Assembly (NCBI RefSeq): GCF_015207655.1
Contig: NZ_JADEWN010000004.1
Coordinates: 62,001-126,000 of the forward strand
From: Gloeocapsopsis crepidinum LEGE 06123
GTDB taxonomy: Bacteria > Cyanobacteriota > Cyanobacteriia > Cyanobacteriales > Chroococcidiopsidaceae
Reading direction: 5' to 3'
Length of the DNA: 64,000 nucleotides
Shown here: piece by piece, positions 55,165-63,175 of the stretch
Layout of the letters: each line of letters begins with the position of its first letter
Numbering within the stretch: the stretch's first letter is position 1
Position numbers and translations under genes: made by a program
The notes under the pieces: model-generated
Seen by the model: only the letters and a program-made list of their open reading frames with translations
What the model was told of the DNA's origin: nothing
Databases searched by the model: none

Positions 55165-56556
55165 TCAATCCTTTTCAGATAAAACGGGATCGCTGGTCAA
55201 ACAAACACCACTGATATCTCCAATCGCGGGAATGCGTTCTAGTTTTGCGCCTAACGCTAGCAGTTTAGTTTCTATTTGTTCATATCCTCGGTCTAGATGG
55301 TGCAAGCACTGAATGCTCGTTTTACCATCAGCTGCTAATCCTGCTAAAACAAGTGCTGCAGAAGCACGGAGGTCAGTTGCTACTACTGGTGCACCGGATA
55401 ACATAGAAACTCCTCGCACGAGTGCGTGGTTGCCTTTAACGCGAATATCTGCACCCATACGATTAAGTTCTGCTACATGACGCATGCGGTTTTCAAAGAC
55501 CGTTTCTGTGATTAAGCTATTGCCTTCACTCAGCGTTAGTAAAGCCATAAACTGTGCTTGCATATCAGTAGGAAACCCAGGATAAGGCAAGGTTTCAATG
55601 TCGGTTGCTTTAATGCTGTCTCCAGGAAGAATCCGCAAGCAGTCGGATGATTCAGTGATAATTTGAGCACCAGTTTCTTGGAGTTTAGCAATAACCGCAG
55701 TCAGATGTTCGGGAACAACTGGAGATAAACTAATTTCAGAATGTGTAATTGCACCTGCGACTAGGAAAGTTCCAGCCTCAATCCGGTCTGGATTAATCGT
55801 ATAGTCTGTCGAATGCAAGCTGGGAACTCCAGCGATTGTAATTGTATTTGTTCCTGCTCCTCGGATGCGAGCGCCCATTGCTTGACAGAAATTTGCTAAG
55901 TCTACAACTTCTGGCTCTTGTGCTGCATTTTCAATTGTTGTTTCTCCCTCTGCCAGAGTAGCAGCCATCATAATCGTTTCTGTAGCACCAACGCTGGGAT
56001 AATCTAAGTAAATTTTTGCTCCTCTTAACTTGCGTTGACTACCAGTCACATAGGCATGGACAATACCATGTTCAATTTGAACATCAGCTCCCATTGCTTG
56101 TAAACCCCGAACATGAAGGTCAACAGGTCGAGCGCCAATAGTACAACCACCAGGTAGAGGAATGCGTGCTACTCCCAATCTTGCCAGTAATGGACCAATG
56201 ATGAAGAAACTCGCTCGCAGCTGGCTAACTATTTCGTAAGGAGCTTTAGAGTGACTAATCGTACTGGCATTAATGTCTAAAACATCTTGCTGATGATCAA
56301 TCTTGACTCCCAAAGCCGTTAAAATCTGCTCCATTCGCATAACGTCTACTAGTTTAGGAACATTGCGAATGCGGCAATCTTGAGGACAAAGCAGAGCTGC
56401 GGCTATGATTGTCAGCGCAGAATTTTTTGCTCCACTAATATTGACATGACCTTTAAGAGGATGCTTTCCCCAAATCTGTAGAACAGCAGCGTCAGCATCA
56501 GACTGTGTGTGTGTGTCTTTCAAACCATGAGAGGTAGTAATAGGTCTATCCTCCAT
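55165..56556 (-). CDS. murA: UDP-N-acetylglucosamine 1-carboxyvinyltransferase
   Basis: Catalyses the first committed step of peptidoglycan synthesis, transferring enolpyruvate from PEP to UDP-GlcNAc; cytosolic. The 463-aa product carries the substrate-binding [15 protein letters not shown] (Lys44, Asn45) and catalytic Cys138 in [16 protein letters not shown], the residue targeted by fosfomycin. [17 protein letters not shown] near the C-terminus is also typical. A 25-residue N-terminal extension rich in Asp, Thr and His precedes the usual start at [13 protein letters not shown]. The gene stands alone, with tRNA-Leu (CAG) divergent about 290 bp upstream. Confidence 0.96.
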   Translation of the reverse strand: MEDRPITTSHGLKDTHTQSDADAAVLQIWGKHPLKGHVNISGAKNSALTIIAAALLCPQDCRIRNVPKLVDVMRMEQILTALGVKIDHQQDVLDINASTISHSKAPYEIVSQLRASFFIIGPLLARLGVARIPLPGGCTIGARPVDLHVRGLQAMGADVQIEHGIVHAYVTGSQRKLRGAKIYLDYPSVGATETIMMAATLAEGETTIENAAQEPEVVDLANFCQAMGARIRGAGTNTITIAGVPSLHSTDYTINPDRIEAGTFLVAGAITHSEISLSPVVPEHLTAVIAKLQETGAQIITESSDCLRILPGDSIKATDIETLPYPGFPTDMQAQFMALLTLSEGNSLITETVFENRMRHVAELNRMGADIRVKGNHALVRGVSMLSGAPVVATDLRASAALVLAGLAADGKTSIQCLHHLDRGYEQIETKLLALGAKLERIPAIGDISGVCLTSDPVLSEKD

Positions 56557-56847
56557 AAATAATTAAGTACTTTTACAAGTTCAAAGTTGGTTTTGATTCT
56601 ACATTGACATTTGCAAAAGTTAAACATTGTGAGTCATCGCATATTAATTTCATCGTGTTTTTAAGAAAAGAGTATTTACACGATTGTTTTATGCTTTCAT
56701 GTATGGTAAGGAAGTAAATTTCAAATAGGATTGCATCTAGGGCAACTGATGTCATGTTAATTGTCTTTTCTACTGGTACAAATCATTATCCGCTTGACTT
56801 TTAGCAGAAATTAAGACATAATAAAAAGCTGGCTTATTAAAAACTGT

Positions 56848-56929
56848 GCGGAACTGGCGGAATTGGCAGACGCGCTAGATTCAGGTTCTAGTGCCGCAAG
56901 GCTTCCGGGTTCAAGTCCCGGGTTCCGCA
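56848..56929 (+). tRNA. tRNA-Leu (CAG)
   Basis: The plus strand folds as a class-II tRNA. Acceptor GCGGAAC pairs with GTTCCGC, the D-loop has GGCGGAATTGGCAGACGC, the anticodon arm is CTAGA-TTCAGGT-TCTAG with anticodon CAG, there is a long variable arm, and the T-arm is CCGGGTTCAAGTCCCGG. CCA is not encoded. It borders a degraded accessory island extending to about 60.3 kb. Confidence 0.95.
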
Positions 56930-56991
56930 TCCGTCTTCTAAACGTTTCTGGATTAACCGAGAAAGCGGTTTGAATAACTTTAAGATGGGTT

Positions 56992-57327
56992 TTATGCTCT
57001 AAGTAGAAATGCTGCTAAAGAAACGTGCAATCTAGTTGGTTTGATACCTTCATTAGCAATCAAGTTAAGCCTATTAGTATCCCCCACTAGGTGAGTAACA
57101 AAATTGCCATCATCTAATTTTGCTTGTTCTCCATCTGTGTAATCCCACAAAAGCTTCTGTACTTGTTTCCTTTCCTTGCAGGTATTCAATTTTTTAAAAG
57201 TATTTCTTACCGTAGCTGGCTCTATACCATTAGGAAAACGCTTCATCTGGCTGACTCGGCGGTTAATTCTACTAATGCGATCGCAGGGAATTGTGTGAAG
57301 TAACTTGCCTTCTAGCTCCCCTTTCAA
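56992..57327 (-). CDS. hypothetical protein, probably truncated by the insertion element
   Basis: A frame of 111 codons on the minus strand, not recognised. It begins with a TTG within 5 bp of the inverted repeat of the adjacent insertion element. The reading frame is open backwards into the element, so the native start has probably been lost. The residues are basic (RISRINRRVSQMKRF, KERKQVQKLLWDYTDG) with a hydrophobic last turn. No catalytic motif is seen. It may be the 3' part of a gene disrupted by the insertion. Confidence 0.45.
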   Translation of the reverse strand: MKGELEGKLLHTIPCDRISRINRRVSQMKRFPNGIEPATVRNTFKKLNTCKERKQVQKLLWDYTDGEQAKLDDGNFVTHLVGDTNRLNLIANEGIKPTRLHVSLAAFLLRA

Positions 57328-57330
57328 GCG

Positions 57331-58539
57331 TAGGGCTAATTTGTTGTCAGGAGATGAAAAAGCTGGTCGATATCATGCCAGAGAAAGCGTTGAGCTTTGG
57401 ACAACGACCGATAGCCCCACTGTCGCACAAGGTTAAGGACGATAGTGCGGATAATAGACAAGTTGGTGGCAGGATTATGTCTGGCAAAGGGTGCCCTGTC
57501 TTCAGCTAAGACCACATCTTTGACCCAATGCAGCCCATTTTCAAGATCGCGATGCTCCCGAATGCCTAAGCCGAACTCCACCGCCTGAATGGACAAGCTG
57601 CTGAGGTAGTAGCTAGTGTGCTCAAAAGGTTGCCCAGCCCAACTACCACGCCGCAACAACCGCAATCAAACTCTGTGCTTTTGCCCAGTGTGCTCTCAGG
57701 TCAAGGGAGGCTTCAAACACCTGGACGGTGCGTTCAACCAACTCGGTCACGGGTGTGTTCTGTCTGGATGTCTACTGAGCAAGGACATTGCTGTTGAGCA
57801 ACCTGGACGAAGTGCTTCAAGAGGTTAGGTTGATTGCCTTTGACCCCAACGAGATAATCATTGCCCTGCGCCGCAATTAACTGCACCGTTTGTTTTGGGT
57901 GTGCAACGCATCCATGCTGAACACAACAGACTTCAGCTTGAGTCAACGGTACACTGCCTTGCGTTGACCGCCTTCCGCGGTGACTCCAACAGGGTTTCGA
58001 CCACTTTAATCTCACTGTACTTGTGATTTTCAAACTGTCGTAGGGCAACAACAATCCCTCGTTGGTGACTAGAGACTGACACCACATTGACAAAGTTTTG
58101 GTACGCCTGATTGTAGCCTTGAACACTGCCCTTGCTACTTTTGCCGTCAATGGCGAACCACTCCCCCGCCATTGCCCCAAACTCACTCTCTGTCCATTCG
58201 TCAAACTGGTCTGCCAAGCGTTAAAAGTCCAACTGCTCGAAGATACGTCGAAATGTCGAGTCTGAAGGCAAACGTTTGACCGTGATGCCTAAGTGTTGAC
58301 ACAACGCTTGATAATGCCGCACGCAAAAATCTTCCAGGGCTTGATACCCGTAACATCCACTTAGCGTCCCCAACATGGCAAGCAGCAGAATTAACCATAA
58401 CGGGTAGCGCCGTCCTCGAGGGGCACGAAAGTCTTCCAGGGACTGGAGGGATTCAATCAAGGTCGGGACTCATTTAACTGACGTACAGACACTCCACTTT
58501 TGAGTCTATAATTCCTCTAATGGCAACTAATTAGCCCTA
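57331..58539 (-). mobile_element. ISAs1-family insertion sequence relic
   Basis: About 1.2 kb bounded by imperfect 18-bp inverted repeats: TAGGGCTAATTTGTTGTC on the left (57331) and TAGGGCTAATTAGTTGCC read inward from the right (58539). They differ at two positions. It encloses a broken transposase. Flanking bases (CTTTCAAGC left, TTTAAGAAG right) are not a clear target duplication. Size and transposase type fit ISAs1. Confidence 0.85.
57336..58460 (-). pseudogene. ISAs1-family transposase, inactivated
   Basis: The transposase can be read in pieces. The first is SLEDFRAPRGRRYPLWLILL to FEQLDF, ended by an in-frame TAA at about 58221. The same frame continues FDEWTESEFGAMAGEWFAID with the catalytic Asp and GKSSKGS. 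After a shift near 57950 comes HPKQTVQLIAAQGNDYLVGV, and after another shift near 57700 TSYYLSSLSIQAVEF, then RDLENGLHWVKDVVLAEDRA with the catalytic Glu. The stop lies inside the terminal repeat. With at least one nonsense and two frameshift changes it cannot encode an active enzyme. Confidence 0.85.
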
Positions 58540-58837
58540 CTTTAAGAAGGGGGGAAATAGCTTTGTAGTCAAACTTAGCTTTGCCGCGAGTTGCATATAC
58601 CATTTCTAGGCATTCTTCAAAATCATCTCCTTCCCAAGTACCAATAGTTTTTAGATGATCTAGGAGCGATCGCCCTGTAGAATTAACTGGCATGTAGTTG
58701 GCAGAGTTTACTACTTCTGGGGTAGGTTGTATACTAGATTGCTTTATTTTTATAAAGCGCAGCAAGTCTAAAGTTGCAGCCAAAAGAGTATCTGTAGTAA
58801 ATTCTATTTCTTGAAGCAGTTGTTCTTTGATAGTCAT
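58517..58837 (-). CDS. antitoxin-like protein, C-terminus replaced by the insertion element
   Basis: A 106-aa frame from ATG 58837 (MTIKEQLLQEIEFTTDTLLA). It resembles small cyanobacterial antitoxin-type proteins with an N-terminal helical segment (LLAATLDLLRFIKIK), then STGRSLLDHLKTIGTWEGDD and a FEECLEMVYATRGKAKFDYK end. The last seven residues, VGLISCH, and the stop codon come from the inverted repeat of the insertion element, so the native end is lost. No toxin gene lies beside it. The antitoxin assignment is by resemblance only. A longer frame from 58900 has an unlikely N-terminus. Confidence 0.6.
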   Translation of the reverse strand: MTIKEQLLQEIEFTTDTLLAATLDLLRFIKIKQSSIQPTPEVVNSANYMPVNSTGRSLLDHLKTIGTWEGDDFEECLEMVYATRGKAKFDYKAISPLLKVGLISCH

Positions 58838-58921
58838 CTTCTTTGCTGTAAGATTTTTATATTTTTTGCGATCGCATTTATAGCGCTGCGCTCCGCGCAA
58901 TCGCTTCTTCTAAATAAAGGA

Positions 58922-59212
58922 TGTGTCAATTTATAAATCTTGCCATCCTGCTTCTTCCGTTTTGAACCAGTCTTTCTGTAACGATGATTCGCTTAATAAC
59001 GCAGCCTCCGATTTTTCCTGCTGGTGTTTAGTTTGTAGAAACTGGATACAATCTAAAACTTCTTGTCGCAGTGGTTCTGAAACTTGTGCGATCGCTGCTT
59101 CTAGCTTTTCGGGTTTGAGTTGACTTTATAAAGGATGTGTCAATGTGCAAATCTTGCCATGCTACCTCTTTTTGCAGCGAGGATTTGTTTAGTAGGGCAG
59201 TCTCCTATTTAG
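58922..59212. repeat. degenerate tandem duplication of an antitoxin 3' end
   Basis: The sequence AAAGGATGTGTCAAT followed by AAATCTTGCCAT occurs near 58917-58945 and again near 59131-59156. On the minus strand both copies read into remnants of the same antitoxin tail: SEAALLSESSLQK...GWQDL, and a more decayed ETALLNKSSLQK...AWQDL. This points to a duplication followed by decay. Confidence 0.6.
58931..59125 (-). pseudogene. DUF2281-like antitoxin remnant lacking a start
   Basis: The frame reads SQLKPEKLEAAIAQVSEPLR, then QEVLDCIQFLQTKHQQEKSE, AALLSESSLQKDWFKTEEAG and WQDL before a TAA at 58931. This is the usual shape of cyanobacterial DUF2281 antitoxins: an N-terminal EVLDFIQFL-type helix and an AALLSE...LxKDW...WQDL tail. 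No ATG or GTG start precedes it; the upstream DNA is a decayed copy of its own 3' end. No cognate PIN-domain toxin is adjacent. Hence it is called a pseudogene. Confidence 0.7.
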
Positions 59213-59218
59213 CACAAA

Positions 59219-59774
59219 TTAATTCCAGATGCGTTCTAATTGAAATACAAATCCAGGTAACACGTCTTCTCCCGACAAAGTTGCAGGAGAGTACACAATA
59301 TCTTTAGGTTGCTCTGGTTTGTCAATTTCAACTTGCTTGTTTTGAGGATCAATTAGCCAGCCTAGTCGCGCCCATTGTCTATGTATTCTTGTATTTTGAA
59401 TCGCAGCTGCTTTAAGTCATCGGTATGAGAGCGCAACTCTACTACAAAATCAGGACATAGAGGGGATAGCCATCTTGTTGCTCTTGGCTCAAAAAATCCC
59501 AGTGATCGTGTCTTACCCATGAAGCATCTGGCGATCGCTTTGCACCGTTAGGTAAAACAAACAAAGTACTAGAATCAAATCCTTCTCCTAATTCCAAGTT
59601 TGCCTCTACCCAATTATTTAATTGTCCAGTAAGACTACGGTTTCTGCGTCCTGATGTTCCTCCCGTTGGTGGCAAAATAATTAACTCTCCATTTGAAGAT
59701 TGCTCAAAGTTCCACTCAGGATTGGATTGAGCGATTTTGAAAAATTGTTCATCACTGAGTTTGAGCGAGTGCAA
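59219..59774 (-). pseudogene. Uma2 family endonuclease, frameshifted
   Basis: The first 110 codons from ATG 59774 (LKLSDEQFFKIAQSNPEWNF, LIILPPTGGTSGRRNRSLTG, SPDASWVRHDHWDFL) match a DUF820/Uma2 protein. They end at a shifted stop near 59442. The continuation is readable in another frame: LCPDFVVELRSHTDDLKQLR, then a TAG where an Arg or Leu would be expected, and AGWLIDPQNKQVEIDKPEQP to the natural end LPGFVFQLERIWN at 59219. One frameshift and one nonsense change split it. An intact member lies at 23912-24664. Confidence 0.85.
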
Positions 59775-59830
59775 GGTTATTATGATGTAGCAAGTTGGCT
59801 GTAAAGCGATCGCACTTCTTGTTTAACGTA

Positions 59831-60223
59831 CTAAATATGTTTATCTGACCAGCTTTCATTGACAAACGGAAATCTTAATTGAATAGGAAAGCTAGGAATA
59901 GCTGCGTCAATTTTTGCCATTAGTTCTATTGTCTCTTGCAGAGCAACGACAATTCGCTGGTAATGCAGGATGTCTTCATCGCTGAGGGTGCGCCCTTTAC
60001 GATCTTTGAGCCATTTCTGACAGACTTGATAGCCGCCAACATAGAAATTCCAGACGTTTTCAGGTACTCCGGTAAATCTGTCACCTTTCTTATTAATGAT
60101 TACGTCACCCTGCTGGTATTTGGGATATCCTGCATCAACAACTCGATTCCCAGCGCGATCTTCATATTGAGTAATACCGTTATCTGTCAGAAAGGATGCG
60201 ATCGCACAACCCGAACTCCCCAT
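59831..60223 (-). pseudogene. C-terminal fragment of a Type ISP restriction-modification enzyme
   Basis: The 130 codons match only the end of the C-terminal specificity domain of Type ISP (LlaBIII-like) restriction enzymes: VWNFYVGGYQVCQKWLKDRK, GRTLSDEDILHYQRIVVALQ, ETIELMAKIDAAIPSFPIQ. The helicase, nuclease and methyltransferase parts, normally well over 1000 residues, are absent upstream, where a spacer repeat and the methyltransferase gene trmH follow. The present ATG at 60223 is accidental. It is a leftover of a deleted defence gene. Confidence 0.7.
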
Positions 60224-60275
60224 TTCTAGAAAGCCCTAAAATTGAGGTCTCCCAAAGTTGGGGAGCCACTGCGGT

Positions 60276-60290
60276 GGGGGAGTTTCCCCC
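60276..60290. repeat. G/C-tract hairpin in a likely interspersed repeat
   Basis: GGGGGA and TCCCCC pair around GTT, inside a GC-rich stretch (about 60248-60312) that looks like a dispersed cyanobacterial intergenic repeat. It separates the decayed island from trmH. Whether it acts as terminator is unclear, and only one copy was noticed here. Confidence 0.5.
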
Positions 60291-60417
60291 GTTGTAGCAA
60301 GTGGCGTGGATTTAGGAGGCGCAGTACAAATTAGCGTCAAGCAAAAAACTCAACTTGAAAAAGCACACTGTAGCTGATAACTTTGAATTCATTTGGCAAT
60401 TGACTGCTACAAATTGT

Positions 60418-61209
60418 ATGCTCATCAGTCTGCAAAATCCTTTGGTTAAGCAGCTACGTAAGCTGCGTTCTGCTAAGGAACGGCAAGAACAAGGATTATT
60501 CTTATTAGAAGGAACGCACCTCATTCAAGAGGCTTGTCGAGTAAAATACCCTTTAGAGACAGTGTGTTGTACTCCGGAGTGGCAAAGTAGCAACCAGTCG
60601 CTATGGCAACAAGCTTCACAGCAAGCAAATCGCACAGAAGTTGTTAGTGTAGAGGTTTTGAAAGCGATCGCTACAACAGTACAGCCTGATGGTATTGTCG
60701 CCACAGCACACCGCAGTTCGCATCACACACAAATACCGTATGGTGGTTTAGCATTAGCTTTAGAAAACATACAAGATCCAGGCAATGTGGGTACAATCAT
60801 TCGCACGGCTACTGCTGCTGGTGCTAGTGGATTATGGCTGAGTGCAGACAGCGTAGATATGTACCATCCCAAAGTGTTAAGAGCGACAGCAGGACAATGG
60901 TTTCGCTTCCCAATCGCAGTGACTCCTAATTTAAGGACAACTATTCAAGAATGTCAGCAGGCAGGTATGCAAATTGTGGCAACTCTTGCAGATGCACAGT
61001 TAACTTATTGGGAGGTCGATTGGCTGCGTCCTAGTGTCATTTTGCTAGGAAATGAAGGTGCAGGGTTATCCGCCCAAGCCATAGCCCAAAGCGATCTTTG
61101 TGTAAAAATTCCGCAAAGTGCTGAAGTTGAATCTTTGAATGTGGCGATCGCAGCGGCTTTAATGTTGTACGAAGCACAACGTCAAAAAATATTTTCCACA
61201 ACGCAATAA
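60418..61209 (+). CDS. TrmH/SpoU family RNA 2'-O-methyltransferase
   Basis: A 263-aa SPOUT-fold methyltransferase from ATG 60418 (MLISLQNPLVKQLRKLRSAK); an upstream TTG at 60355 would add unconserved residues. An N-terminal substrate-binding domain (QGLFLLEGTHLIQEA) precedes the three SpoU motifs: ALENIQDPGNVGTIIRTATA with the catalytic Arg, VILLGNEGAGLS, and IPQSAEVESLNVAIAAALML forming the knot that binds SAM. It probably methylates ribose of rRNA or tRNA. The exact target cannot be read from sequence. The gene appears monocistronic. Confidence 0.92.
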   Translation: MLISLQNPLVKQLRKLRSAKERQEQGLFLLEGTHLIQEACRVKYPLETVCCTPEWQSSNQSLWQQASQQANRTEVVSVEVLKAIATTVQPDGIVATAHRSSHHTQIPYGGLALALENIQDPGNVGTIIRTATAAGASGLWLSADSVDMYHPKVLRATAGQWFRFPIAVTPNLRTTIQECQQAGMQIVATLADAQLTYWEVDWLRPSVILLGNEGAGLSAQAIAQSDLCVKIPQSAEVESLNVAIAAALMLYEAQRQKIFSTTQ

Positions 61210-61291
61210 AGCTGTATTGCGGCACGTGCTTGCGAATAAGTCGCAATATCTACTTCTTTAGTTGTTTTTTTCCAAAAAGTTTACTTGGCAA

Positions 61292-61310
61292 GATAAGCAT
61301 AATCATTTTC
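61292..61310 (+). promoter_or_regulatory. Fur box upstream of the iron transporter operon
   Basis: GATAAGCATAATCATTTTC matches the classical 19-bp Fur consensus GATAATGATAATCATTATC at 16 of 19 positions. It lies about 250 bp before futB. The remaining spacer (61210-61559) shows a weak TATTGCG/CGCAATA stem at 61215-61248 and no gene. Iron repression of the Fut operon is the natural inference. Confidence 0.7.
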
Positions 61311-61559
61311 AATAAGTTATAGGGAAGACTTGCTGTCTGTCCTTACTGTGCTTAAAAGATTGGCTTATGATTCTAAAAATATAAAGTGAGAAATTTTCTT
61401 ATCTAATCAAAAAGTGGAGGGGAATCAATTATAAGAATTAACTTTAACATAGTGCAACAACTTTGCAGCTGTAATTTAGAGTTTATGGCGTTGATAGCAC
61501 GAGTAATCGTTGCGAACAACGGGCACTACGACCACATTTCAAGGCAGATTTGACTAACT

Positions 61560-63155
61560 ATGCAAATTTCTAGAGGTATCACAGCTCATAAACCACCGTT
61601 GTTTTTACTGATTACAGGTGCAATCACTGCCGTTGCAATTGTGATTCCTTTAACGTATTTGGTGATTCGGACTGCGGGTGTAGGTGGGGAAGAACTAGCA
61701 GATTTACTTTTGCGCCCCCGAACTGTCACTGTATTAATCAATAGCGCAGGAATGGCAGCAGGAGTGACGTTATTTTCTGCCTTAATTGCCATTCCACTTG
61801 CTTTTTTAACAGTCAGGACGGATTTACCTTGGCGACGGTTTTGGTTAATTGTGACGACTCTCCCTTTAGCAGTACCGAGTTATGTAGGTAGCTTCGCCTT
61901 GATTGCAGCGTTTGGACCACGCGGAAGCTTGTTACAACTATTACTAGAACCATTGGGAGTGCAAGAGCTACCGAGCATTTATGGTTGGTTTGGCACGATT
62001 TTAGCCATTACTTTATTTACTTACCCGTATATTTTATTGAGTGTACGTGCGGGATTACACGGAATTGATCCTGCTATGGAAGAAGCCGCACGGAGTTTGG
62101 GATATAGTAAAAGAGCAACCTTTTTTCGCGTCCTCTTGCCACAGTTGCGTCCTTCAATAGTTGCAGGTTCACTTTTAGTGGCGTTGTACGCTTTACGAGA
62201 TTTTGGCACACCCTCACTCATGCGGTTTGATGCATTTACACGAGTCATCTTTCTGCAATATAGGTCGAGTTTTAACCGCAATTTAGCCGCTGCACTAGCT
62301 TTAGTTTTAGTTGTCTTAGTGTTAGGAATTTTGTGGTTAGAAAATAAGGCGCGATCGCGTGCTCGGTATTACAGTCGTCGTGCTTCCCGACGTGCTTCAC
62401 AAGTAAAACTGGGATATTGGAAGCTTCCAGCACTTTTGTTTTGCACAGCTATCACTCTGATTGGTTTAGTATTACCAGTTGGTGTAGCTTTGTTTTGGTT
62501 GATACGAGGCTTAACGGTTGGTGGTGGAGATGCCGTTAATTTAGCTCAAGATATGGTGCAACCCGCACTTAACTCAATTTGGGCATCTGGGTTAGCTGCG
62601 ATCGCTGCAACAATTTGTGCTTTACCAGTAGCAATTTTGGCAGTGCGCTTTCCTAGCCGTATAACTGCTATAATTGAGCGTTGTAGCTACATCGGCTTTG
62701 GACTACCAGGAATTGTTGTCGCGTTATCACTTGTATTTCTAGGTGCTAACTATCTTCCTTGGATATATCAAACTGTACCAATTTTGGTTTTTGCCTATTT
62801 AGTCTTATTTTTACCGCAATCTGTCGGCACGGTACGTAGTTCGCTGCTTCAGGTAAACCCACAACTCGAAGAATCTGCTCAAGTTTTAGGTAGAACTCCG
62901 TGGCAGACTTTGCGAGAAATTACCTTACCACTCGTCCGCCCAGGAATATTAAGTGGGTCGATGTTGGTATTTTTGACTGCAATTAAGGAGTTACCAGCAA
63001 CATTATTACTTGCGCCAATTGGCTTTTCAACACTTGCAACCAAGATTTGGACTGCAACAGAAAATGTTGCTTTTAGCGATGCAGCAGCAGCAGCATTGAC
63101 GATGTTGTTAGTTTCCTTTGGAACAACTTTATTTATGCTTTCTCAAGAGCAATAG
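61560..63155 (+). CDS. futB: ferric iron ABC transporter permease, FutB/SfuB type
   Basis: A 531-aa inner-membrane permease for Fe3+ with two homologous halves of about six helices each, the mark of the Fut/Sfu/Afu class. Each half carries an ATPase-contact EAA loop: MEEAARSLGYSKRATFFRVL with LPQLRPSIVAGS, and LEESAQVLGRTPWQTLREIT with LPLVRPGILSGS. ATG 61560 gives MQISRGITAHKPPLFLLITG. It is followed after 20 bp by the ATPase gene and preceded by a strong Fur-box match. The periplasmic binding protein FutA is not in the window. Thiamine transporters of similar shape are an alternative, but the Fur box favours iron. Confidence 0.88.
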   Translation: MQISRGITAHKPPLFLLITGAITAVAIVIPLTYLVIRTAGVGGEELADLLLRPRTVTVLINSAGMAAGVTLFSALIAIPLAFLTVRTDLPWRRFWLIVTTLPLAVPSYVGSFALIAAFGPRGSLLQLLLEPLGVQELPSIYGWFGTILAITLFTYPYILLSVRAGLHGIDPAMEEAARSLGYSKRATFFRVLLPQLRPSIVAGSLLVALYALRDFGTPSLMRFDAFTRVIFLQYRSSFNRNLAAALALVLVVLVLGILWLENKARSRARYYSRRASRRASQVKLGYWKLPALLFCTAITLIGLVLPVGVALFWLIRGLTVGGGDAVNLAQDMVQPALNSIWASGLAAIAATICALPVAILAVRFPSRITAIIERCSYIGFGLPGIVVALSLVFLGANYLPWIYQTVPILVFAYLVLFLPQSVGTVRSSLLQVNPQLEESAQVLGRTPWQTLREITLPLVRPGILSGSMLVFLTAIKELPATLLLAPIGFSTLATKIWTATENVAFSDAAAAALTMLLVSFGTTLFMLSQEQ

Positions 63156-63175
63156 CAGGAGGTTAATTGAGTTTC

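Noticed and set aside
57322-58549. Target-site duplication flanking the ISAs1 relic
   Set aside because: CTTTCAAGC and TTTAAGAAG share only part of their bases, so a duplication cannot be claimed.
56848-60355. tRNA-Leu 3' end as attL with a matching attR
   Set aside because: No second copy of the tRNA 3' segment (GGGTTCAAGTCCCGGGTTCC) and no integrase gene could be found in the interval.
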